In this document: positions 17,925 to 26,025 of the stretch, one piece after another
Numbering within the stretch: the first letter of the stretch is position 1
How the letters are laid out: every line of letters starts with the position of its first letter
NCBI RefSeq assembly: GCF_028771845.1
Contig: NZ_CP118270.1
Coordinates: 1,054,001-1,118,000 of the forward strand
From: Paenibacillus marchantiae
GTDB taxonomy: Bacteria; Bacillota; Bacilli; Paenibacillales; Paenibacillaceae
DNA: 64,000 nt
Direction of reading: 5' to 3'
Notes under the pieces: generated by a model
The model's database searches: none
Told to the model about the DNA's origin: nothing
Seen by the model: only the letters and a program-made list of their open reading frames with translations
Translations under genes and position numbers: made by a program

Positions 17925-19021
17925 TACAGCTGCTTCCTCCTTGCTGCAAATACCCATCTTCGCTGCAATTGAAAACTGAGCAGGAACAGCAAGGCATCAC
18001 AGACAAATTTCGCGATTTTCTCATCCACGAAGAAAACCGTATGGAACAAATATACCCCCGTACTGGAAAGCACAATCACGAATCCGCACAACGTCAAATA
18101 GCGCCATAGACTGCCCTGACTATCCTCTTTACGGAATACAAAGTGCCTATTCAGTACATAGTTGACGACAATAGAAATAATTCTCGCAATCACGGTTGCG
18201 AGCAGAATTCTTAGATAATCCTGCTGACCCAATATAGGCCGCAAAAAGTCGATCAAAAACCATGCAATTCCCAAATCAACGACAGAACTCGCAACGGAAG
18301 AGGAAATAAACCGCAGGAAGTTGGAGAACAGCACACCCATCACCCGAGCGCTGTCCTGAACAGCTTTAAAGTGTGTCCCTGCATTTCCATTCTCATAGAT
18401 GACTTGAATCGGCATGGTATGAATCGGGATACCAGACTGAATACACGAGATGAGCATCTGCAGCTCATATTCAAACCGGATACCGCGAACATCTTGCATG
18501 AAAGCAAGTAGTCCGGGGCCAAAGGCTCGAAGCCCGGTCTGGGTATCTGACAGCTTTTTACCGTAAAGCATAGCAAAAATAAAGGACGTCATCCGATTAC
18601 CCAGCAAAGATTTCGGCGGTATGCCTCCCTCGCTGAAGTTCCTTACCCCGAGAACCAATGCATCAGGGTGCTGCCTGGCTTCTTTCGCAAGTCTGTATAC
18701 ATCCTCTGCTGCGTGCTGCCCATCTGAATCCGCAGTGACGACGAACGAAGATGCATCGAACTGCTGTCCGATATACTTAAATCCGGTTTTAAGCGCAGCA
18801 CCCTTTCCCAGATTTTCCGCATGCCGAAGCAAGACACACCCGTTCTCACTCAGCTCTTCGAAAATCGATTGATACGCCTCACCAGATCCGTCGTCTACAA
18901 TGACAATATGGGTCAAGCCATATTCTCGCAATTGCCGTACATAGGCTAGAAGTCTCTCATCTGGCTCAAGCGATGGAATAAGGATGATCGTTTTGCCGTC
19001 TTCACTTTTATCTATAATCAT
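17924..19021 (-). CDS. GT2 glycosyltransferase fused to GtrA-like membrane domain
   Basis: 365 residues. Residues 1-225 are a DPM1/GtrB-type GT2 domain (IILIPSLEPDERLLAYVRQL, IVIVDDGSGE, LGKGAALKTGF, VTADSDGQH, SDTQTGLRAF). Residues about 230-360 are a GtrA domain of four membrane helices (FLRFISSSVASSVVDLGIAWFL; VNYVLNRHFVFRK). GtrB enzymes load a sugar onto undecaprenyl phosphate and GtrA is thought to flip it; here both are in one chain. The ATG has only a weak ribosome site. It is first in the operon and overlaps the synthase by one base at TAGTG. Confidence 0.88.
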   Translation of the reverse strand: MIIDKSEDGKTIILIPSLEPDERLLAYVRQLREYGLTHIVIVDDGSGEAYQSIFEELSENGCVLLRHAENLGKGAALKTGFKYIGQQFDASSFVVTADSDGQHAAEDVYRLAKEARQHPDALVLGVRNFSEGGIPPKSLLGNRMTSFIFAMLYGKKLSDTQTGLRAFGPGLLAFMQDVRGIRFEYELQMLISCIQSGIPIHTMPIQVIYENGNAGTHFKAVQDSARVMGVLFSNFLRFISSSVASSVVDLGIAWFLIDFLRPILGQQDYLRILLATVIARIISIVVNYVLNRHFVFRKEDSQGSLWRYLTLCGFVIVLSSTGVYLFHTVFFVDEKIAKFVCDALLFLLSFQLQRRWVFAARRKQL

Positions 19022-19074
19022 CCTAGTTAAGCCTCAATTCGACATATTTTCACAAATTCTTTTTGAATACTGAG

Positions 19075-19103
19075 AGTATAACATCGAAAGAGTATACAGT
19101 AAA
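19075..19103 (-). promoter_or_regulatory. Promoter of the exopolysaccharide operon
   Basis: On the minus strand TTTACT (19103-19098), a 17-bp spacer and TATACT (19080-19075) lie about 55 bp before the first ATG. Upstream, ACAACTT and AAGTTGT form an inverted repeat near 19108-19140 that may be an operator. Confidence 0.6.
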
Positions 19104-19201
19104 CGAACAACTTGTATATATTTTGGTAAAAAAGTTGTATACACATTCGCATTAATGTATAGGCAAAAAATACTAGAAATAGGACTGTGGTATACACAAC
19201 G

Positions 19202-19227
19202 AAAAACTCGCCATAATTATAGCGAGT
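19202..19227 (-). terminator. Terminator of the YceI gene
   Basis: ACTCGC (19206-19211) and GCGAGT (19222-19227) form a stem, with five Ts following on the minus strand, about 25 bp after the YceI stop. Confidence 0.85.
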
Positions 19228-19252
19228 GCATCTCAGATATCATGTAACAATG

Positions 19253-19786
19253 CTATTCTATTCGAATTGCTTCGATATAAAGCTCGATGCTTACTTCATT
19301 TCCGACGACAATTCCACCCGTTTCCAGAGGCGAGTTAAAGCTCAAACCAAATTCATTACGATCGATACTGGCAGTCGAATGAAATCCCACACGTTCCCGG
19401 CCTCGAGGGTCTTTATTAAACCCTTCAAAAACGGTATGAAAAGTAATAGGTTTTGTTACGCCATGCAGCGTTAAATTGCCTGCAAGTTCATATTGCCGTT
19501 CGCCAGTAAGAACGCAGTTGGTACTTTGAAACGTAATCGCTGGATACTGGGCAGTATGAAAGAATTCATCGCTCCTCAGGTGTTCATCTCGTTGCCGCTG
19601 GCGAGTAGTAATACTATTTGCGTCGATGGAAGCCTGAATACCCAAGGTTGTTACATCGTTGGGGTCAAAACTTAAAACCGCTTCGAACTGCTCGAATACA
19701 CCTTTGATTTTATTAATCATTAAATGCGTCACCGAAAACTCAACAGAGCTGTGATCCGGATCCACTTCCCATTTGACATTGCTCAT
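19253..19786 (-). CDS. YceI family lipid-binding-like protein
   Basis: 177 residues, the full length of the YceI domain. It begins WEVDPDHSSVEFSVTHLMINKIKGVFEQF, the family's signature N-terminus, and continues with SIDANSITTRQRQRDEHLRSDEFF and LHGVTKPITF. YceI proteins form a lipocalin-like beta barrel that binds isoprenoid or polyisoprenoid lipids. There is no signal peptide, so this one is cytoplasmic, as is common in Firmicutes. It stands alone with its own terminator. The ligand cannot be told from the sequence. Confidence 0.93.
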   Translation of the reverse strand: MSNVKWEVDPDHSSVEFSVTHLMINKIKGVFEQFEAVLSFDPNDVTTLGIQASIDANSITTRQRQRDEHLRSDEFFHTAQYPAITFQSTNCVLTGERQYELAGNLTLHGVTKPITFHTVFEGFNKDPRGRERVGFHSTASIDRNEFGLSFNSPLETGGIVVGNEVSIELYIEAIRIE

Positions 19787-19871
19787 AAATAAATTCCACC
19801 TCTATAATCATATGATGAGAAAGGTCGCCCTATCTCCAAAGCACTGCGCTATTCGCATGCTCTTAATATAC

Positions 19872-19908
19872 AAAAAGGCTACTGACAACGTGATGTCAGT
19901 AGCCTTTT
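19872..19908. terminator. Orphan terminator in a divergent intergenic region
   Basis: AAAAGGCTACTGACA pairs perfectly with TGTCAGTAGCCTTTT around a 7-nt loop. It lies between divergent genes (YceI to the left, YheC/D-like to the right), where no gene of this annotation should end. Confidence 0.8.
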
Positions 19909-20002
19909 AACGTTCTAGCTTTTCTCATAAATATAGACGAATGTCCGCTTATGCTGATCCCTAATTTGAATTAGAATTACCGTAGAAGTCTGGAAAAAGG
20001 CT

Positions 20003-20734
20003 GTGATTCCAATGTTAATCAAAAGAGATAAATGGCTGCAGTATCGCATTCTCCACAATGCGTCCTCTCTCGCCGGACGGTTACCAGAAACACAGTTACT
20101 TAAAAAGGACACTTTAACGAAAATGCTGCTTCAATATCAAAGCGTCGTACTGAAACCTCGCAACGGAAGTTATGGAAGGGATATCATTTTTATCAAACGT
20201 AACGGTGGGAAATCCTATCGTATTCAAAATGAAAATAATGTGGTCATCATGAGAGACACCGATAAGGTATTCCAATGGCTCCACAAAAGAAACAAAAGTG
20301 ATGGATACATTGTCCAAAAACGTCTGTATCTTGCCCAAATTGGGCACAAGCCGTTCGACATTCGAATCATTGTTCAGCGCAAAAAAGGCTCTTCAGCCAA
20401 TTGGAACGTTACCGGCTACTACGCTAAAGTTGCGGCGCAGGGATATCTAGTCACGAATGTGACTAGCCGCACCATTCCAGTGCTGGAGGCTCTCAAATTA
20501 GCTCGAATCGAAGATCCGAGCTTGCTTGTCAAAGCGGAACACATTGCACTATCTTCTGCCAAACGACTGGGAGAGCATTACCCTACGCTTAGACAAGTCG
20601 GGTTCGATATAGGTATCGACAGGAAACATCGAATTTGGATCATCGAAGGTAATTATAAACCCGACCTACGGCCTTTCCGGCTTTTGAAAGATTCCTCAAT
20701 GCATCGCAAAATATTATGGTACAAGAAACATTAA
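20003..20734 (+). CDS. YheC/YheD-like ATP-grasp protein (spore-coat associated family), short form
   Basis: 243 residues, shorter than the 360-450 usual for YheC/YheD. The ATP-grasp core is present: VVLKPRNGSYGRDIIFIKR near residue 50, YIVQKRLYLAQIGHKPFDIRIIVQRK near 105 and VGFDIGIDRKHRIWIIEGNYKPD near 205. The final IIEGNYKPD supplies the Mg-binding acidic/Asn pair of the fold. Homologues are found in endospores; a biosynthetic ligase role has been suggested but the substrate is unknown. Starts at GTG 20003 or ATG 20012 are both possible near AAAAAGG. An orphan terminator lies about 95 bp upstream. Confidence 0.85.
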   Translation: MIPMLIKRDKWLQYRILHNASSLAGRLPETQLLKKDTLTKMLLQYQSVVLKPRNGSYGRDIIFIKRNGGKSYRIQNENNVVIMRDTDKVFQWLHKRNKSDGYIVQKRLYLAQIGHKPFDIRIIVQRKKGSSANWNVTGYYAKVAAQGYLVTNVTSRTIPVLEALKLARIEDPSLLVKAEHIALSSAKRLGEHYPTLRQVGFDIGIDRKHRIWIIEGNYKPDLRPFRLLKDSSMHRKILWYKKH

Positions 20735-20740
20735 AGCAAA

Positions 20741-20782
20741 AAAGAGACGACCAGCCTTTTTCTACGGCCAGTCGTCTCTTTA
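20741..20782. terminator. Bidirectional terminator
   Basis: AAAGAGACGAC (20741-20751) and GTCGTCTCTTT (20771-20781) form an 11-bp stem between convergent genes. Confidence 0.85.
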
Positions 20783-20825
20783 GGTTAAATTTTGATGCTT
20801 ATGATGATCATGATCGCTTCAGTTA

Positions 20826-21164
20826 TTACTTGAGGCGTCTCGTGGCACTTGTAACACGTGTCACTTGGAATTTATTTACTCCTACCTGTATAATGGCAAA
20901 CTGGCTGTAAGAGGTACCGGAAGAAGTATACGGCTCGGCTTCAATATTTCCACTTGGCGTTCTAACCGTTGCGGTGATTCTAGTTACCAAGCAGACTCCA
21001 CGGCTGGAAGCTCTCCAAGTCTCGTCACGCAAAACACTATAATTGTCGTCACTACAAAAGATGGATGCATATTCAACTTTTCCAGACGCATTAAACGAAG
21101 TAGAGTTATAGATCTGAACAGGGTCATAACCACCTCTTGGTCCTCCAGGTCTTCTATTTCCCAT
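20826..21164 (-). CDS. Hypothetical small beta-rich protein with GPRGG N-terminus
   Basis: 112 residues from an ATG at 21164, 8 bases after a perfect AAGGAGG; an upstream TTG overlaps poorly and is rejected. The N-terminus MGNRRPGGPRGGYDP is Gly/Pro/Arg rich and the rest alternates short beta-type strands (VCLVTRITATVRTPSGNIEA; QFAIIQVGVNKFQVTRVT). There are two cysteines, no signal peptide and no membrane helix. The small size, the Gly-rich start and the converging YheC/D-like spore gene hint at a spore-surface protein, but no family is recognised. Confidence 0.65.
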   Translation of the reverse strand: MGNRRPGGPRGGYDPVQIYNSTSFNASGKVEYASIFCSDDNYSVLRDETWRASSRGVCLVTRITATVRTPSGNIEAEPYTSSGTSYSQFAIIQVGVNKFQVTRVTSATRRLK

Positions 21165-21297
21165 TATCAAAACCTCCTTATTATTGATAGTTTTATTAAA
21201 TGCATTTCAAATGTTTTGGTAAGGTATAAATGTGGACAAGGAACAAAAAGTGCGTTTGTCCAGTGGCCTGGGGAGCCTTATATTGATGTTCCTCAAA

Positions 21298-21336
21298 ACA
21301 AAAAAAGAACCACCTGTGTTGTTACACAGGTGGTTC
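21298..21336 (-). terminator. Terminator of the 5'-nucleotidase gene
   Basis: GAACCACCTGTGT (21307-21319) pairs with ACACAGGTGGTTC (21324-21336), with a run of Ts on the minus strand, 24 bp after the stop. Confidence 0.92.
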
Positions 21337-21359
21337 GAGAATGATAGATTCTTTTTAAA

Positions 21360-23483
21360 TTATGAAGCTTTTGCTGCAACAGCTTTTTGAATTAAAGCTT
21401 TTGCATCGTTAGTAGAAAGACCTTGTTTAGGTTGAAGCAGATTTTTCTCTGCTGCACTAAGAATACCTTTGTCAATCAGTTTTGCCATAGGTTTCACCGC
21501 ATAGGTAGAAACGGTTTTGCCATCTTCAAAACCTGCAATAATCGTAGCCGCATTTTTGTCAGAAGCTTGATCTTTCACCAATTTAGCAAGAATGGTAGCT
21601 GCTTCTTCACGAGTGATATCACGATCAGGATTGAAGTTACCACCGTAGCCTTGAATGAATCCAGCATGAGTCGCTTCAGCGATTGCATCTGCATATGAAG
21701 CGTTAGCAGCAACATCCTTGAATGCAGGTGCTGCAGCTACTTCGTTCAGTTTCAACAGGTCTACTAGAGCACTAACAAATTCAGCACGGGAAATAAATTC
21801 TGTTGTTGCAGGTGTTTCTGTTTCTTCTTTAGATGCAGCTAGATTCGTGATACGTCCTTCCGTTTTAGCCACAATGTCAGCGCCTTTATACGTATCTACA
21901 ATGTACTGGTAGAATACATCCAGATCGATAGGACCAGCCAAGGATGATTTAGCATCTACCAGCACTTTATAGTTATCTCCACCTGCAGCCATAAAGTTGT
22001 TAACTACAGCCGTATATGTTTTTGCAGGATCAATAGGTGTGCCATCTTCAAGAGTGAGACCAGTAACACGTTCCGCCACTGGTTTATTGAAATCTGCAGT
22101 ATATTTCAGACCAGAGATCTGTAGAGTTTTGGTGTTTGGTGTACCATCAGCGTTGGTACCCCATTGTTGCTGCAACAACGTTTTAATTTGTTCGCCAGTC
22201 AACTCCAGTTTCACTAGAGTATTACCAAAAGGTTGGATTTTAGCAAGATCAGCAAAGGTCACATCGCCTTTTGGCAGATCCGCACGAATACCACCTGGAT
22301 TCATAAATGCAAAGTCAGCAGCACTTGCCTTATCCCCAAAGTCTGCTTCACGCATTGAATCTGCAATGAGGTTGCCCAGAGCGGCTTCGTTATTATAAGC
22401 ATCTGTACGGGTAACAGAACCATCCGTTGTACCTACTGGCTTAGTAAGCTCAGGATGCTTGTCTAATGATTTTTTAATAATAGCTAAAGATTCAGGGTCT
22501 TCTTTTACACCCTCTTGGAAAGTCGATGTAACTGTAGCTGATTTCTCAGTTACATCGCCAGTTGCAGGGTCAATCATCAATTTAATATCTTCAAATGCCG
22601 TACCATAAGAATACGCTTGAACGATCAATTTTCCATTCACTTCACCGTTAGCCAAGGCATGATTGTCACCTGCAACGATAACGTCAACAGGGGAATCAGC
22701 TGGCAAAGCTTTTGCTAAATCAGCTGCTTCTCCAGTGGTTACGCCTTCTTTGGTTGTTGCTGGATCATGCGCCAATACGATGATCGTTTCTACACCTTTA
22801 TCTTGCAATTCTTTTGCATATTTATTAACGGCTTCAACTTCTTCTTCTGCGCTTAAGAAACGAACGCCAGCTGTCCCAGATGGGGATACTTTGGCAGGTG
22901 TGGATTTCGTCACTAATCCGATGAATCCGATTTTGACTCCGCCTACTTCTTTAATAACATACGGCTTAATCAATGTTTTGCCAGTGGCAGTTTCAATGAC
23001 GTTTGCATTGACGTAATCAAATTTTGCACCAGCATGAGTTACTTTTCCTTCTTTTGGATCAAGGCCACCAAAGATTTGTGCCTTCAAAGCAGCGACACCT
23101 TGGTCGAATTCATGATTGCCTAGAGAAGCTACATCAAAGCCCATCATATTCATCCATTCCATGGTAGGCTCGTCACGATCAAGAGATGAGACTGGAGCAG
23201 ATGCACCCACAGAGTCTCCATTATGGAAGAGTAGGGAATGCTCATATTTTGCTTGAGCTTCTTTTAAGTAGGTTGCTAAAATTGGAGCCGTTCCTGCCTT
23301 TTTATCACTAACGATCGATGTGGTATCTAACTGACCGTGGAAGTCATTGATACCAATCAAGTGTACTTCTACATCTTTGCCTGCGGCAGAGACAGAACCT
23401 GCTGCGCCCAATAGTTGGGTGAGTAGTAGTGCAGCAGTTGCCACACGAATTGTGCTTTGGCCCAGAACTTTTTTCCAATACAT
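21360..23483 (-). CDS. Secreted 5'-nucleotidase (UshA/YfkN type) with SLH anchor
   Basis: 707 residues. A signal peptide of about 34 residues ends SVSAAG. The N-terminal metallophosphatase holds the metal motifs IGINDFHGQ (about 43), FHNGDSVGAS (about 87) and LGNHEFDQG (about 117). The C-terminal 5'-nucleotidase domain holds NNEAALGNLIADSMRE, FMNPGGIRADLP, QPFGNTLVKLELTG and NFMAAGGDNY. Residues about 570-707 are SLH-type repeats (FISRAEFVSALVDLL, PDRDITREEAATILAKL), which bind pyruvylated wall polymers. It would release phosphate and nucleosides from extracellular nucleotides at the cell surface. Single gene with its own terminator. Confidence 0.93.
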   Translation of the reverse strand: MYWKKVLGQSTIRVATAALLLTQLLGAAGSVSAAGKDVEVHLIGINDFHGQLDTTSIVSDKKAGTAPILATYLKEAQAKYEHSLLFHNGDSVGASAPVSSLDRDEPTMEWMNMMGFDVASLGNHEFDQGVAALKAQIFGGLDPKEGKVTHAGAKFDYVNANVIETATGKTLIKPYVIKEVGGVKIGFIGLVTKSTPAKVSPSGTAGVRFLSAEEEVEAVNKYAKELQDKGVETIIVLAHDPATTKEGVTTGEAADLAKALPADSPVDVIVAGDNHALANGEVNGKLIVQAYSYGTAFEDIKLMIDPATGDVTEKSATVTSTFQEGVKEDPESLAIIKKSLDKHPELTKPVGTTDGSVTRTDAYNNEAALGNLIADSMREADFGDKASAADFAFMNPGGIRADLPKGDVTFADLAKIQPFGNTLVKLELTGEQIKTLLQQQWGTNADGTPNTKTLQISGLKYTADFNKPVAERVTGLTLEDGTPIDPAKTYTAVVNNFMAAGGDNYKVLVDAKSSLAGPIDLDVFYQYIVDTYKGADIVAKTEGRITNLAASKEETETPATTEFISRAEFVSALVDLLKLNEVAAAPAFKDVAANASYADAIAEATHAGFIQGYGGNFNPDRDITREEAATILAKLVKDQASDKNAATIIAGFEDGKTVSTYAVKPMAKLIDKGILSAAEKNLLQPKQGLSTNDAKALIQKAVAAKAS

Positions 23484-23667
23484 GAATTAACAAAACCCCT
23501 CTCCAATTATAGATCCTGAAATATTTTACCATAGTTCAATTCATAAAAGTCGTAGAATATATCAAATGGATGTAAAAAATTTAAAGATTGATAGAGAAAG
23601 GACATACCTGTATCTGGATTTTAACCAAAGCTAGTTCTTGGGGTTTCAATCTGCTCTGAGGTCTATT

Positions 23668-24930
23668 TTATTTGAAGATGACGAATTTTAAATTTTTTTC
23701 TTTTAAGTGTTTAAGAATAGCCGGAAGTGCTTCTAATGTGTTTTTGTTCTCATGCAGCACATATACTCCGCCAGCAGCTTCGACCTGATGAAAGTATCGA
23801 ATAATATCCTCTGGCTTCTTCGCATTCCAGTCCTCTGGATCTCGATTCCAGAGAAGGGTCTTCATATTCAACTTCTTAACCTCGGAGACAAGTTTGTTGT
23901 TAACTGCACCGTATGGTGGACGGAACAAAGTAACCGTTTTATGCGTCAATGATTCCAGAACGCTGTTTGTCTTCGACAAGCTCTCGCTCTGATCCTGTGG
24001 GGTGTCCTTTGGAAGCAAACTGTGATCCCAGGAATGATTCCCAATCGCCATTCCATGTTCACTCGCATAGATAACAGCATCTTGATTGGGTCCCACCTTC
24101 TGCCCCACGAACAGGAATGTCGCCGCTACCTTCTGTTCTGTCAGAATGTCCACAAACTGCTTCGTAAGCGTGGAGGGTCCGTCATCAAAGGTTAAAGCCA
24201 CATATTCCTTCGGCAAACCAAAGAAAGACTCCTCTTTATCAATATCGATGACTTCAAAGGATTCGTGATTACTGTCTGACTGATCGGATACGTGTGATAG
24301 GACGATAGGATTTGTTCTGGCAGCCGTAACTGAAGTTTCCGTCTTGTATGGTTCACTTATAGCTGTAAGCACCATCGGCGCTTCAAAATCATCGTCTTTT
24401 TCCCCAGCCATCGCCACCCCGACTGATCCGCTAAACGTATTTGCAGAATCGTCATTCCCCTTCGAAGTGATAGATAGAACAATCAGAAAGCCGATAGTTA
24501 CCAGGGACAGAATCAAAATTTTGGGCATGTGTGCAGAGAATTGCCGCAGGAGTTGTGTCCGTTGCTGAGCGGGTTCCGCTACTCTGTCTTCCACTGGAAC
24601 GGGCGGAAGGTTCCTGATCCGCTTAATTTCATTTATGTATGCTTCGCTGCATGCAAAATACTGCACATCCCGGGAAACTTCTGTAGTTCTAATTATGGAA
24701 CTATAAAAGGTATTTCGGTATGGATCCCACTTGGAATAGGGAGAAAGTCTGATCCTGTCTCCATTTAGTGGCTTCAACATTTCAAGCCCAAGATATGTAA
24801 ACTCGTCAATATTAATTTCGTATATAGCTTGCCTATCCTCTTGGGACACTGCGACCGTGATTTGATTTACACCATCCGAGGTCTTCCCAAGCGATAACAG
24901 CTCCATTACCTGCGTAATGTATGTCTCCAT
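23668..24930 (-). CDS. Membrane-anchored polysaccharide deacetylase (NodB/CE4)
   Basis: 420 residues. Residues 1-130 are a cytoplasmic domain I do not recognise. One membrane helix covers about 137-155 (ILILSLVTIGFLIVLSI), followed by a linker. The CE4 domain begins near 240: YVALTFDDGPSTL (catalytic Asp and metal Asp), GNHSWDHS (metal His pair), LFRPPYGAVN (substrate Arg), LLWNRDPEDW and YVLHE (catalytic His). All active-site residues are present, so it should deacetylate peptidoglycan, chitin-like or exopolysaccharide GlcNAc outside the cell. It is 33 bp downstream of a coiled-coil gene in the same operon. Confidence 0.9.
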   Translation of the reverse strand: METYITQVMELLSLGKTSDGVNQITVAVSQEDRQAIYEINIDEFTYLGLEMLKPLNGDRIRLSPYSKWDPYRNTFYSSIIRTTEVSRDVQYFACSEAYINEIKRIRNLPPVPVEDRVAEPAQQRTQLLRQFSAHMPKILILSLVTIGFLIVLSITSKGNDDSANTFSGSVGVAMAGEKDDDFEAPMVLTAISEPYKTETSVTAARTNPIVLSHVSDQSDSNHESFEVIDIDKEESFFGLPKEYVALTFDDGPSTLTKQFVDILTEQKVAATFLFVGQKVGPNQDAVIYASEHGMAIGNHSWDHSLLPKDTPQDQSESLSKTNSVLESLTHKTVTLFRPPYGAVNNKLVSEVKKLNMKTLLWNRDPEDWNAKKPEDIIRYFHQVEAAGGVYVLHENKNTLEALPAILKHLKEKNLKFVIFK

Positions 24931-24963
24931 ACCATTCGTCCTCTCTTCCGATCAGCAATGACT

Positions 24964-25695
24964 TTAATCGATTGGAGATTCCTCGGTTGTTCCTGCGTTC
25001 GATGCAAACGGAGATGTCAATCTGTTAGTAAAGTCATTTACAACATTAAGCAAATGCGTTTTCTCCTGGCGAAGAGCATCGAATTTCTGTTTCATTTGAG
25101 TGAGCTCGGATTCATATCTTACATTCTTCTCCTCAAGCTCGCTGATTCTCTTATTCTTATCGGTAATCATCTCATTGTGCTTCTGAAGCAGGCCGGCATA
25201 ATTCTGGCGTTCAAGCTCAATTACACCTTTAAGCTCCTCATTTTGACCAGACATAGTGGATTGAAGCTCCCGAAAGTCTTCCATTATTTGATCGACCTTC
25301 AGATTCTTATCGGCCAACTTTCGCTCCAGCTCCAAAATGCTCTTCTCGCGTTCCTCAATGACCTTGCCCAAGTTCTTTAGGTCTCTGTTTAAACGATCGT
25401 TTTGTCCGTTCGAATGGTTTAGTCGATCCTGCAAATCATTATGACTCATTTCGACATGCTGCTTGTCCTTAATCATCTGCTCTACGGCGAATACCAGATC
25501 AAGCGAGCTTTTATCCATAAGACCCTTATTGATTAAAACAGAACTTGAAGGCTCTTCCTTCACCTCGGAAGGAGTCGAATATAGCGACACTTCCTCTTGT
25601 GGCTCGTCCAAGTCCCTCCTCATGTCAAGGTCAAGGTCCTCTCTCGATTGCTGCTGCTCAAGTCTACTCTTCTTCTTTTGGAACGGTGAAAACAT
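24964..25695 (-). CDS. Coiled-coil protein of unknown function
   Basis: 243 residues. The N-terminal 70 residues are charged and probably disordered (KKKSRLEQQQSREDLDLDMRRDLDEPQEE). Residues about 75-225 form a long coiled coil with regular heptads (LQDRLNHSNGQNDRLNRDL; ERKLADKNLKVDQIMEDFRE; LEEKNVRYESELTQMKQKF). No enzyme motif and no membrane helix. It precedes the deacetylase by 33 bp, so the two are probably made together, and the coiled coil may bind that enzyme's unassigned cytoplasmic N-terminal domain. No family is recognised. Confidence 0.7.
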   Translation of the reverse strand: MFSPFQKKKSRLEQQQSREDLDLDMRRDLDEPQEEVSLYSTPSEVKEEPSSSVLINKGLMDKSSLDLVFAVEQMIKDKQHVEMSHNDLQDRLNHSNGQNDRLNRDLKNLGKVIEEREKSILELERKLADKNLKVDQIMEDFRELQSTMSGQNEELKGVIELERQNYAGLLQKHNEMITDKNKRISELEEKNVRYESELTQMKQKFDALRQEKTHLLNVVNDFTNRLTSPFASNAGTTEESPID

Positions 25696-25820
25696 ATATT
25701 AAATCACCTTTTCTAGGAAAATGTTGATAAATGTCGATTTATGGCATATAACCGCATATTTATTATCGGAAATTTACCTTTATTTTTTAATATATTCGAT
25801 AAATAAACATCAGAACGCAG

Positions 25821-25855
25821 AAAAAAGAGACGCGGACATCACTCCAGCGTCTCTT
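25821..25855 (-). terminator. Terminator-like hairpin in a divergent intergenic region
   Basis: AAGAGACGC (25825-25833) and GCGTCTCTT (25847-25855) form a 9-bp stem with six Ts after it on the minus strand. It lies 126 bp upstream of the coiled-coil gene, in the 330-bp gap to the divergent YndJ-like gene. Nothing else was recognised in the gap, so it is an attenuator of the coiled-coil/deacetylase transcript or the end of an unannotated small RNA. Confidence 0.6.
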
Positions 25856-26025
25856 AGGGCTATTTTCCATGACTCCATCAACCGCAGTAAGATAAGCTTA
25901 TTTTCATATATTGACAAATTAATGTGTTAGACTACTAAAAGAAGAATTGCCGATCTATACTAAAGAACGCTGCACAACTGGATGCAGGCAGTTATTACGA
26001 TAAACATAGTTAGAAAGGAAACCCC

